From assembly GCA_014380155.1 (NCBI GenBank), contig JACMKJ010000235.1, forward strand, positions 1-5,260: a DNA stretch of 5,260 nucleotides. The letters are read 5' to 3'. The number at the start of each line of letters is the position of its first letter. Within the stretch, counting starts at the first letter, position 1. Shown here piece by piece: positions 1 to 5,260 of this stretch. The translations under genes were made by a program, and so were the position numbers. The stretch comes from Rhizobacter sp. (GTDB lineage: Bacteria > Pseudomonadota > Gammaproteobacteria > Burkholderiales > Burkholderiaceae_C). The notes below the pieces were generated by a model. The model was not told the origin of the DNA. It made no database searches and was given only the letters and a program-made list of their open reading frames with translations.

Positions 1-105
1 AGCCACCACCACGCGGGCACCGCGCTGCGCGGCCATGCGGCTCGCGCGCACGCCGCCGCTGCCGGCGCCGATGACGAACAGGTCACAGTCGAAGTTGTTG
101 CTCAT
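1..105 (-). CDS. gor: Glutathione-disulfide reductase, N-terminus only (cut by window edge)
   Basis: Only the first 35 codons are inside the window; the gene continues past position 1. The start is the ATG at 105-103, which overlaps the ligase stop codon (ATGA). The peptide begins MSNNFDCDLFVIGAGSGG and continues through VRASRMAAQRGARVVVA. It shows the beta-strand plus GxGxxG loop (G13, G15, G18) of an FAD-binding Rossmann fold. The run DLFVIGAGSGGVRASR matches the opening of proteobacterial glutathione reductases, which reduce GSSG to GSH with NADPH in the cytosol. The redox-active disulfide motif that would settle the assignment (GGTCVNVGC type) lies outside the window. A related flavoprotein disulfide reductase, such as dihydrolipoamide or mercuric reductase, remains possible, though the GVRASR segment favours Gor. 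As the last visible gene of the operon it is probably translated by coupling to the ligase. Confidence 0.82.
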   Translation of the reverse strand, partial: MSNNFDCDLFVIGAGSGGVRASRMAAQRGARVVVA

Positions 106-116
106 GTTTGGCTCTC
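102..116 (-). promoter_or_regulatory. ATGA overlap and Shine-Dalgarno at ligase/gor junction
   Basis: The ligase stop TGA (104-102) and the gor start ATG (105-103) share bases in ATGA, a 4-base overlap. A purine run GAGAG at 116-112 sits six bases before the gor ATG and is a plausible ribosome binding site inside the last ligase codons. This supports translational coupling and fixes the gor start. Confidence 0.7.
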
Positions 117-1802
117 GCCCAGGTTCATCAAGGCCTGCAGTGTCGCCAATGTGTCGGCTTCGTGCAGCGGCTTGTCATTTCGGATGCGCAGCATGCGGGG
201 AAATCGCACCGCAATGCCGCTCTTGTGGCGAGGGCTCTGGTTGATGCCCTCGAAACCCAGCTCGAACACCAGGCTGGGCTTGACACTGCGCACCGGGCCG
301 AACTTCTCCAGCGTGGTGGCGCGGATCACGCGGTCGACCGCGCGGAACTCTTCGTCGGTCAGGCCCGAATACGCCTTGGCGAAAGCAACGAGTTGCAGCG
401 CCTCGGGTTGGGCGGGCTCGCGGCGTTCGATGGCGTCGATGACGGCCTGCGCCTCGCCGGCGTCTTGGGGCGGGCGGCTCCAGACTGCAAAGGTGTAGTC
501 GGTATAGACGCTGGCGCGGCGGCCGTGGCCTGCCTGTGCGTAGATGAGCACGGCATCGACGGTGAGCGGGTCGATCTTCCACTTCCACCAGGTGCCGTCG
601 GCCTTGGTGCGACCGCTGCCGTAGCGAGAGGCGTGGTGCTTGAGCATGAAGCCCTCGACGCCACGAGCGCGTGACTCTTCCCGCAGCTCCGCGAGCGCTT
701 GCCAGGTGTTGCGCTGTTCGGTGGGTGAGACCGTGAGGGTGGTGTTGCGCGTCAGTTCCAGCAGCTTCTCGCGGCGTTGTTGCTGTGGCCACTCGCGCAC
801 GTCTTCACCTTGCCATTCCAGCAAGTCGTAGGCCATGAAACTGACGGGCGCATCGGCCAGCACCTTCTTGTTCAGCGTCTTGCGGCCGATGCGCTGTTGC
901 AGGAGGTTGAATGCTGCCGGCTTGCCGCCTTTCCAGACGAGGATTTCCCCGTCTAGCACGGTGCCGTCGGGCAACTGTCCAGCGAGTGCGACCACCTCGG
1001 GAAAGCGCTCGGTGACGAGCTCTTCACCCCGCGACCAGATCCAGATGTTGCCGGCACGGCGCACCACCTGAGCGCGAATGCCGTCGTACTTCCACTCCAC
1101 CAGCCAGTCGCTGGGCGGGCCGAGCTTCGATTCGAAATCGGCGGGCGCAAGCTCGAGCGCGTGCGCCAGAAAAAAGGGATACGGCTGGCCCGAATCGGCC
1201 TGCGGCACGGCGTCGTGCGTGAGCAGGTTGCGGTAGAGCGCCGCGTCAGGCCGCACCGATTTGTCGGTGAAACCCATCATGCGTTGCGCCACCAGCTTGG
1301 CGTCGAGACCGGCATGCGCGGCGAGTGCGCGTTGCACCAGCAGCTTGCTCACGCCCACACGAAAGCCACCGCCGATCAGCTTGGTCAGCAGGAAGCGGCC
1401 GGTCGCATCGAGCTCGTCCCAATAAGCGGTGATGCGCTCGGCCTGGTGCTCGGGCGTGGATTCGCGCAGGGGCAAGAGGCGTTTCTCCACCCAGTCGGCC
1501 AGGCCCACATCACTGAGCTGTGGCGCCACCGGCAACACATGGGCGATGGTTTCGGCCAGGTCGCCCACGGCCTGGTAGCACTCGTCGAAAAGCCAGGGCT
1601 CGATGCCGGCGCGCTGCTGGGCCAGCGCCCTGAGAACGGAGGTGGGCACCACCTGGCGTGGTTTGCCGCCGGAGAGGAAGTACACAGCCCAGGCCGCATC
1701 GGCGTCACTCGCCTGCGCGAAGTAACGCTTGAGCGCGTCGACCTTGGCGTTGGTGGCCGTGCTGGCGTCGAGCTCGTTGAAGAGCTGTGCGAAGCGCTTC
1801 AT
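102..1802 (-). CDS. ATP-dependent DNA ligase, cisplatin damage response type
   Basis: A 566-residue ligase that seals nicks in DNA using ATP through a lysyl-AMP intermediate. Domains in order: helical DNA-binding N-terminal domain (about 1-205), nucleotidyltransferase domain (about 206-410) and OB-fold (about 412-545). Visible motifs are I, EWKYDGIR with catalytic K238; SRGEE at 257-261; DGEI at 284-287; III, FMAYDLL at 322-328; IV, EGFMLK at 383-388; V, WWKWKID around K407 and K409; and a C-terminal motif VI-like region at 533-545. The VRSVKPSLVFELGFEGI and SPRHKSGIAVRFPR stretches are typical of this bacterial family. The start MKRFAQLFNELDAS was chosen because it begins the conserved N-terminal domain just after the exonuclease stop; the open frame continues 47 codons upstream, but those lie in the exonuclease gene and look non-native. 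The family is normally encoded beside a beta-CASP exonuclease, as here, and is thought to act in DNA damage repair rather than replication. Confidence 0.95.
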   Translation of the reverse strand: MKRFAQLFNELDASTATNAKVDALKRYFAQASDADAAWAVYFLSGGKPRQVVPTSVLRALAQQRAGIEPWLFDECYQAVGDLAETIAHVLPVAPQLSDVGLADWVEKRLLPLRESTPEHQAERITAYWDELDATGRFLLTKLIGGGFRVGVSKLLVQRALAAHAGLDAKLVAQRMMGFTDKSVRPDAALYRNLLTHDAVPQADSGQPYPFFLAHALELAPADFESKLGPPSDWLVEWKYDGIRAQVVRRAGNIWIWSRGEELVTERFPEVVALAGQLPDGTVLDGEILVWKGGKPAAFNLLQQRIGRKTLNKKVLADAPVSFMAYDLLEWQGEDVREWPQQQRREKLLELTRNTTLTVSPTEQRNTWQALAELREESRARGVEGFMLKHHASRYGSGRTKADGTWWKWKIDPLTVDAVLIYAQAGHGRRASVYTDYTFAVWSRPPQDAGEAQAVIDAIERREPAQPEALQLVAFAKAYSGLTDEEFRAVDRVIRATTLEKFGPVRSVKPSLVFELGFEGINQSPRHKSGIAVRFPRMLRIRNDKPLHEADTLATLQALMNLGESQT

Positions 1803-1812
1803 GTGGCGCGCT
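1803..1812 (-). promoter_or_regulatory. 10-base exonuclease/ligase spacer, no room for a promoter
   Basis: This is the only non-coding gap in the window, between the exonuclease TGA (1815-1813) and the ligase ATG (1802-1800). A weak purine match, GTGAAG, overlaps the exonuclease stop and lies eight bases before the ligase ATG. The spacing indicates cotranscription and probably reinitiation by the same ribosomes. Confidence 0.5.
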
Positions 1813-2850
1813 TCACTCGTTGCTCTCCACTTCACCGGCGGGCTTTTGCACATCGGCCCGCTCATCGTCGTACTCGGTCTTGAAGGCGCCGGCTTGCAGG
1901 CCCTGCTCTTCGAGCCAGCGCACCATGATGGCTTCGTAGCCATGGGTGACGATCACACGCTGTGCGCCGGTGGCGGTGATGGCGCGCTGCAGTCCAGGCC
2001 AGTCGGCGTGGTCGCTGAGGACGAAGCCGCGGTCGACCGCGCGGCGGCGGCGTGCGCCGCGCAGCTGCATCCAGCCACTGGCGAAGGCGTCGCTGTAGTC
2101 GCCGAAGCGCTTGCTCCAGGCTGAGCCTTGAACCGAAGGTGGCGCCACGACGAGGGCTCGTGCAAGTGCCGCCTTGTCGAGCTCGTTCACGTTGTGCGTG
2201 ATCGGCATCGAGACACCGGCCTCGCGGTAGGCTTGGTTCAGCGGCTCGACGGCGCCGTGCACGACGATCGGGCCGATGCTGGCGTCGACCCCCGACAGAA
2301 TGCGTTGTGCCTTGCCGAAGCTGTAGCCCATCAGCAGGCTGGCGCGGCCGGCTTGCGCATTGCCGCGCCACCAGGCGTTGATGTCGTCGAACACTTCGCG
2401 TTGCGGCTGCCAGCGGTAGATGGGCAGGCCGAAGGTCGACTCGGTGATGAAGCAGTGGCAGCGCACCGGCTCGAAGGGCTCGCAGGTGGTGTTCGCGTCG
2501 TCCGCGCCCGAGACGAAATAATCGCCCGACGCCACCCACACTTCGCCGCCATGCTCGATGCGCACCTGCGCCGAGCCGAGCACATGGCCGGCGGGGTGCA
2601 GGCTCAGGCGCACGCCGTGGTGGTCGATCTGTTCGCCGTAGGCGAGCGTCTGCAATGTGATCTGGCCCAGGCGCGAACGCAACACACCTTCGGATTTGGC
2701 GGCCGCGAGGTAGTGCCCGTGCCCGACGCGTGCATGGTCACCGTGGGCGTGGGTGATGACGGCGCGCTCCACCGGGAGCCAAGGGTCGATGTAGAAATCA
2801 CCCGGCGGGCAGTACAGACCCTCGGGGCGCTGGACGATCAGGTCTGCCAT
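1813..2850 (-). CDS. Ligase-associated DNA exonuclease (metallo-beta-lactamase/beta-CASP)
   Basis: A 345-residue predicted metal-dependent nuclease of the MBL/beta-CASP fold, the family of SNM1/Pso2 and CPSF-73. It is thought to trim DNA ends before the partner ligase seals them. Metal-binding motifs: HAHGDH at 34-39 (H34, H36, D38, H39), PAGHVLGSA with H89, and SGDY with D110. The beta-CASP part (about 130-285) carries motif A in TESTFG (E137) and the family-typical GYSFGKAQR at 175-183. Motif B is LSDHADW (H281) and motif C VTHGYE (H303). All expected ligands are present, so the enzyme should be active. Length and N-terminus (MADLIVQRPEGLYCPPGDFYIDP) fit the ligase-associated exonuclease subfamily rather than the longer RNase J or CPSF types. 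The ATG shares its A with the clsB stop (TGATG), which decides the start; an in-frame extension upstream lies inside clsB. The acidic C-terminal tail (about 328-345) looks unstructured. No signal peptide is seen, so it should act in the cytosol. Confidence 0.93.
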   Translation of the reverse strand: MADLIVQRPEGLYCPPGDFYIDPWLPVERAVITHAHGDHARVGHGHYLAAAKSEGVLRSRLGQITLQTLAYGEQIDHHGVRLSLHPAGHVLGSAQVRIEHGGEVWVASGDYFVSGADDANTTCEPFEPVRCHCFITESTFGLPIYRWQPQREVFDDINAWWRGNAQAGRASLLMGYSFGKAQRILSGVDASIGPIVVHGAVEPLNQAYREAGVSMPITHNVNELDKAALARALVVAPPSVQGSAWSKRFGDYSDAFASGWMQLRGARRRRAVDRGFVLSDHADWPGLQRAITATGAQRVIVTHGYEAIMVRWLEEQGLQAGAFKTEYDDERADVQKPAGEVESNE

Positions 2851-2852
2851 CA
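2848..2852 (-). promoter_or_regulatory. TGATG stop/start overlap, clsB to exonuclease
   Basis: The clsB stop TGA (2852-2850) and exonuclease start ATG (2850-2848) share one base. No convincing Shine-Dalgarno is visible in the preceding bases (CCGGCCGCTAT), so exonuclease translation probably depends on ribosomes finishing clsB. Confidence 0.65.
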
Positions 2853-4136
2853 ATAGCGGCCGGTGATGCCGGCGACGCGCAAATAAATGTGGGCCACCCA
2901 AGCGACGAACCCTCGCCGCAGCACGCCTTGCAAGGAACGCATCCGCGCCTGCGACGGGTCGATCTCCCGCGACACCGACAGCGCGTTGTCGAACTGGGCC
3001 CCCAGCGCATGGTTGAAGCCTGCGTCGCGGATCACGACGTTGGCTTCGAGGTTGAGCAGCAGCGACAGCGGGTCGATGTTAGAGCTGCCGACCGTGGCCC
3101 ATTCGTCGTCGATCAGGCCCACCTTGGCGTGCAGGAAGGCCGGTGTGTACTCGAACACCCGCACGCCGTTGGTGAGCAGCACGTCGTACAGCGCACGCGC
3201 GGCCAGAGCGGCAATGCGGTAGTCGATCTTGCCTTGCAGCAACAGGCGCACCTCGACCCCGCGCCGGGCCGCGGCCACGAGCACACGCATGAAGGCGCGG
3301 CCGGGGTAGAAGTAAGGCGAGACGAGGTCGACCCGCGTGCGCGCCTTGCGGATGGCGTCGATGTAGCTGCGCTCGATGGCGCGGCGCTGGCGCAGGTTGT
3401 CGCGCATCACGAAGGCGGCACGCACCGGTGGCAGGTTGTGCGCTTCGTCACCCGGCTTGGCGCCCTTGGGCATGCGCAGGCGGCGCAACATGCGCTTGGC
3501 GCGCGCTACCGGCTGAGCGCTGGTGGCCAGCGCCGTCATCTCGCGCCGGAAGTTGCGGCCGATGCTGGCGCGCGTCCAGAGCGCGCGGGTCGCCTGCTCG
3601 ATGGGCTCGACCACCGGGCCGCGCAGCTCCACCGCAAAGTCGAGCCGAGGGTTTTCGCCCCAGCCATGCACCTGGTCGTAGTGGTCGTCGAGCAGGTTGA
3701 TGCCACCGATGAAAGCGACGTCACCATCGACCACGCACAGCTTCTGGTGCAGGCGACGCAACTGGCCGGGCTGCAGCCAGCTCCACCAGCGGTGCAGCGG
3801 CCTGAAGACGGTGAGTTGCACACCGGCCTCGGCCAGGCGGCTGCGCAACTCGGGCAGGCTGCTGCGCGAGCCGAATCCGTCGACCACCAGGTTGACGCGC
3901 ACGCCGCGCTGCGCCGCGTCGGCCAGCGCCTGGGTGAGCACCGACACGCTGCCGGTGTTGTCGTAGATGTAGGTGGCGAGCCAGATCTCGTGGCGGGCCC
4001 GCCCGATGGCGCTCACCATGGCCGGGAACAGGGCCTCGCCGCCGCGGTGCAGCGTGGCCTGGTTGCCACCGCTGTAGAGAGTGCGCGGCGCCACACGCAT
4101 CAACGAGCCGGTCAAGGCGTCGCGTTCTGAGGCCAT
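2850..4136 (-). CDS. clsB: Cardiolipin synthase ClsB (phospholipase D family)
   Basis: A 428-residue phospholipase-D superfamily enzyme that joins phosphatidyl groups at the inner membrane to make cardiolipin; E. coli ClsB can also make phosphatidylglycerol. It has two HKD half-sites. The first is HQKLCVVDGDVAFIGGIN with H130, K132 and D137. The second is HAKVGLIDDEWATVGSSN with H336, K338 and D343, followed by DPLSLLLNLEANVVI. The GGIN form of the first site and the sequence after the second match ClsB rather than ClsA, and there are no N-terminal transmembrane helices as in ClsA. The N-terminus has the expected GGEALFPAMVSAI helix and IWLATYIYDN strand. A basic linker (about 209-224) separates the halves, and a hydrophobic/aromatic stretch with arginines near the C-terminus (about 407-420) could touch the membrane. 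The ATG chosen overlaps the upstream stop as TGATG; a second ATG at residue 13 is possible but less well supported. Neighbouring an EEP protein repeats the E. coli ybhP-clsB arrangement. Confidence 0.93.
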   Translation of the reverse strand: MASERDALTGSLMRVAPRTLYSGGNQATLHRGGEALFPAMVSAIGRARHEIWLATYIYDNTGSVSVLTQALADAAQRGVRVNLVVDGFGSRSSLPELRSRLAEAGVQLTVFRPLHRWWSWLQPGQLRRLHQKLCVVDGDVAFIGGINLLDDHYDQVHGWGENPRLDFAVELRGPVVEPIEQATRALWTRASIGRNFRREMTALATSAQPVARAKRMLRRLRMPKGAKPGDEAHNLPPVRAAFVMRDNLRQRRAIERSYIDAIRKARTRVDLVSPYFYPGRAFMRVLVAAARRGVEVRLLLQGKIDYRIAALAARALYDVLLTNGVRVFEYTPAFLHAKVGLIDDEWATVGSSNIDPLSLLLNLEANVVIRDAGFNHALGAQFDNALSVSREIDPSQARMRSLQGVLRRGFVAWVAHIYLRVAGITGRY

Positions 4137-4138
4137 CA
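4134..4138 (-). promoter_or_regulatory. TGATG stop/start overlap, EEP gene to clsB
   Basis: The EEP stop TGA (4138-4136) and clsB ATG (4136-4134) share one base. Only a weak GAG lies about eight bases upstream. This overlap is the main reason for starting ClsB at MASERDALTG rather than at the later MRVAPRTL. Confidence 0.65.
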
Positions 4139-4927
4139 GGCGAGCTCGAGGTCGGCCACCAGCGGCAGGTGATCCGACATGCGTGCCCACGCGCTGCCGC
4201 GCGGCACGAAGGTCGAGGTGCAACGAAAGCCACGGGTGTAGATGCGGTCGAGCGAAAACAGGGGCACCCTTGACGGGAAGGTGCGCTGCGACATGCTCTC
4301 TGCATGCTCGGCGCGAATGAGGCCCATCTCGCGCATCGGGGCGTCGAGCTTCTCGCCCCAGTCGTTGAAGTCGCCGGCCAGCACCACCGGCTCGTGGCGC
4401 GGCACCTTGTTGGCCAGGAAAGCGGCGATGCGCTCCACCTGGCGCACGCGGCTCGCATGCATCAACCCCAGGTGGGCCACGATGGCGTGCACCTGGATGC
4501 CGTTCCAGTACACCAGCACGTGCAAGAGGCCGCGCTGTTCGAAGCGGTGGTCGGAGACATCGTGGTGACCGATGTCTTCACCCAGCGGCCAGCGCGAGAG
4601 CAGCGCGTTGCCGTGCTCGCCGTCCTTGGTGACGGCATTGGTGCGATAGGCCACGTCGTAGCCTTCGGGCGCGAGGTGGTTGGCCTGCGGCACGCGCGGC
4701 CAGCCGAAATGGGTGTCGGGAAAGCGGGCCGCTTCGCCGTGGTTGAAGCTGCGCACCTCTTGCAGAAAGATCAGGTCGGCGTCGAGCGCTTCAACGCCGA
4801 GGCCGATGTTGTGGATCTCCAGCCGCTTGCGCGGGCCTACGCCGCGCACGCCCTTGTGGATGTTGTAGGTGCCCACCCGCAAGACATGGGTCGGGTGCAG
4901 GGTCGACGAAGAGGCGCCACGGGTCAT
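4136..4927 (-). CDS. Endonuclease/exonuclease/phosphatase family protein, YbhP-like
   Basis: A 263-residue protein of the Mg2+-dependent EEP (DNase I-like) superfamily, whose members cleave phosphodiester or phosphomonoester bonds in nucleic acids, lipids or small molecules. Catalytic motifs are complete and in order: TYNIHKG with N22, LQEVR with E57, GEHGNALLSRWPL at 103-115, AHLGL with H152, AGDFNDW with D186 and N188, SLDRIY with D227, and SDH with D252 and H253. NIHKG, HGNALLSR, GDFNDW and the RTFPSRVPLFSLDRIY segment resemble E. coli YbhP, which is encoded next to clsB, as here. The substrate of that group is not known to me, so no reaction is assigned. There is no signal peptide or transmembrane helix, so it is probably cytosolic. 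The start ATG at 4927-4925 overlaps the nudB stop (ATGA) and has an AAGG ribosome site five bases upstream. The first 13 residues look disordered. A lipid headgroup, nucleic-acid or pterin-phosphate substrate are all conceivable. Confidence 0.9.
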   Translation of the reverse strand: MTRGASSSTLHPTHVLRVGTYNIHKGVRGVGPRKRLEIHNIGLGVEALDADLIFLQEVRSFNHGEAARFPDTHFGWPRVPQANHLAPEGYDVAYRTNAVTKDGEHGNALLSRWPLGEDIGHHDVSDHRFEQRGLLHVLVYWNGIQVHAIVAHLGLMHASRVRQVERIAAFLANKVPRHEPVVLAGDFNDWGEKLDAPMREMGLIRAEHAESMSQRTFPSRVPLFSLDRIYTRGFRCTSTFVPRGSAWARMSDHLPLVADLELA

Positions 4928-4937
4928 GTGAACCTTG
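4924..4937 (-). promoter_or_regulatory. ATGA overlap and Shine-Dalgarno at nudB/EEP junction
   Basis: The nudB stop (4926-4924) lies inside ATGA with the EEP start (4927-4925). CAAGG at 4937-4933, five bases before the ATG, is the clearest Shine-Dalgarno in the window. It picks this ATG over the in-frame ATG 27 codons upstream, which lies within nudB. Confidence 0.7.
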
Positions 4938-5260
4938 AAAGCTGAAGAATGGCCTCGGCGTTCGATGGCGAGAAGCAGCGGTCGGCCGCTTCTCGAAAGG
5001 GAAGCCACTGGTACTGAAGGTGTTCACGTGGGGCCAGTGTGACGCTTGTACCGCGTGGAACAAGCAGGCCGAACACGTGTTCGGTGTTGTGCGTCACCCC
5101 CGGGGCATAACGGTGGCGCCACACCGGGTAGATCTCGTAGACGTTGCGAAGGTTCCAGTCGCGCAGGTTGGCAAGTGGCACCTCGGCCGAGCCGACGGTG
5201 ATGCCGGTTTCTTCAGCCACCTCGCGCACCGCCGTCTCGGCGGATGGCTCATCAATGCTG
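4924..5260 (-). CDS. nudB: Dihydroneopterin triphosphate diphosphatase NudB, C-terminal part
   Basis: The frame is open to the right edge, so the N-terminus is missing; 111 residues are visible. NudB removes pyrophosphate from 7,8-dihydroneopterin triphosphate to give the monophosphate, an early step of folate synthesis in the cytosol. The visible part starts inside the Nudix box: SIDEPSAETAVREVAEETGI, where the REVAEE glutamates bind the catalytic Mg2+. The later segment RHRYAPGVTHNTEHVF closely resembles E. coli NudB (RHRYAPGVTRNTE) and distinguishes NudB from generic MutT-like Nudix proteins. The conserved glycine that opens the Nudix box lies beyond the window. A GTG at 5229-5227 falls in the middle of the Nudix box and cannot be the true start. 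It is the most upstream visible gene of the string, and its stop overlaps the EEP start. Confidence 0.9.
   Translation of the reverse strand, partial: SIDEPSAETAVREVAEETGITVGSAEVPLANLRDWNLRNVYEIYPVWRHRYAPGVTHNTEHVFGLLVPRGTSVTLAPREHLQYQWLPFREAADRCFSPSNAEAILQLSRFT

Noticed and set aside
1161..1883. Plus-strand open frame of about 240 codons opposite the ligase
   Set aside because: It is in codon register with the ligase for most of its length, has no domain, and runs across the ligase/exonuclease junction without respecting it.
1803..1943. In-frame 47-codon upstream extension of the ligase
   Set aside because: It overlaps the exonuclease 3' end, and its residues do not resemble a ligase N-terminus. 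MKRFAQLFNELDAS, just after the exonuclease stop, is the family-like start.
330..2044. A 16-base perfect repeat, GCGGTCGACCGCGCGG, at 330-345 and 2029-2044, containing the 12-base palindrome GCGGTCGACCGC
   Set aside because: Both copies encode the same five residues, RAVDR, in frame in the ligase and the exonuclease using favoured GC-rich codons. Two copies 1.7 kb apart are most simply a codon-usage coincidence; a genome-wide count of the palindrome would be needed to argue otherwise.
2128..2856. Plus-strand open frame of about 242 codons opposite the exonuclease
   Set aside because: It is again the in-register antisense shadow, with low-complexity composition and no ribosome binding site or motif.
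2889..4130. Plus-strand open frame of about 413 codons opposite clsB
   Set aside because: It is in exact codon register with clsB on the other strand. In that register a stop needs a TTA, CTA or TCA codon in the sense gene, and these are rare in GC-rich genes, so long antisense frames arise by chance. The translation is rich in H, Q, R and V with no recognisable domain.
4304..4945. Plus-strand open frame of about 213 codons opposite the EEP gene
   Set aside because: It is in register with the EEP codons, and the opposite frame carries a complete set of catalytic motifs.
5227..5229. GTG as a start codon for a short 101-residue Nudix-like protein
   Set aside because: The frame is open further upstream, and this codon encodes the valine just before REVAEETG inside the Nudix box, so it is internal to nudB.
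1..5260. Terminators, CRISPR, tRNA, insertion sequences or defence systems
   Set aside because: I looked on both strands. The sequence is continuous coding with no hairpin followed by a T-run, no regular spaced repeats, no terminal inverted repeats and no phage or defence gene.

Overview
The window is a tight, one-directional stretch of a GC-rich proteobacterial chromosome, most likely Betaproteobacteria, order Burkholderiales. That placement is inferred from strong G/C bias at third codon positions, the NudB, ClsB and glutathione-reductase sequence flavours, and the gene order; it was not tested by any search. All six genes lie on the minus strand, so transcription runs from position 5260 towards position 1. 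Essentially every base is coding. The only gap between genes is 10 bases (1803-1812), and no terminator, tRNA, insertion sequence, CRISPR array or internal promoter was seen.

In transcription order the genes are: (1) the 3' part of nudB, dihydroneopterin triphosphate diphosphatase of folate synthesis (4924 to beyond 5260); (2) an endonuclease/exonuclease/phosphatase (EEP) family protein resembling E. coli YbhP (4136-4927); (3) clsB, a phospholipase-D type cardiolipin synthase (2850-4136); (4) a ligase-associated DNA exonuclease of the metallo-beta-lactamase/beta-CASP fold (1813-2850); (5) an ATP-dependent DNA ligase of the 'cisplatin damage response' type (102-1802); (6) the first 35 codons of a glutathione-disulfide reductase, gor (1-105).

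Four of the five junctions are stop/start overlaps (ATGA or TGATG) and the fifth is a 10-base gap, so the six genes probably form one translationally coupled operon whose promoter lies to the right of the window. The functions are mixed: folate, membrane lipid, DNA end repair and thiol redox. Two sub-modules are familiar: EEP plus ClsB, as in the E. coli ybhP-clsB locus, and exonuclease plus ligase, half of the four-gene ligase-associated repair set. The Lhr-type helicase and PdeM-type phosphoesterase that often complete that set do not directly follow the ligase; gor does.

All domains and catalytic motifs appear intact, with no frameshifts or truncations other than the window edges. I do not see a clearly new system. 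The most interesting points are the fusion of lipid and DNA-repair modules into one transcript, the unassigned substrate of the EEP protein, and the incomplete repair cassette.
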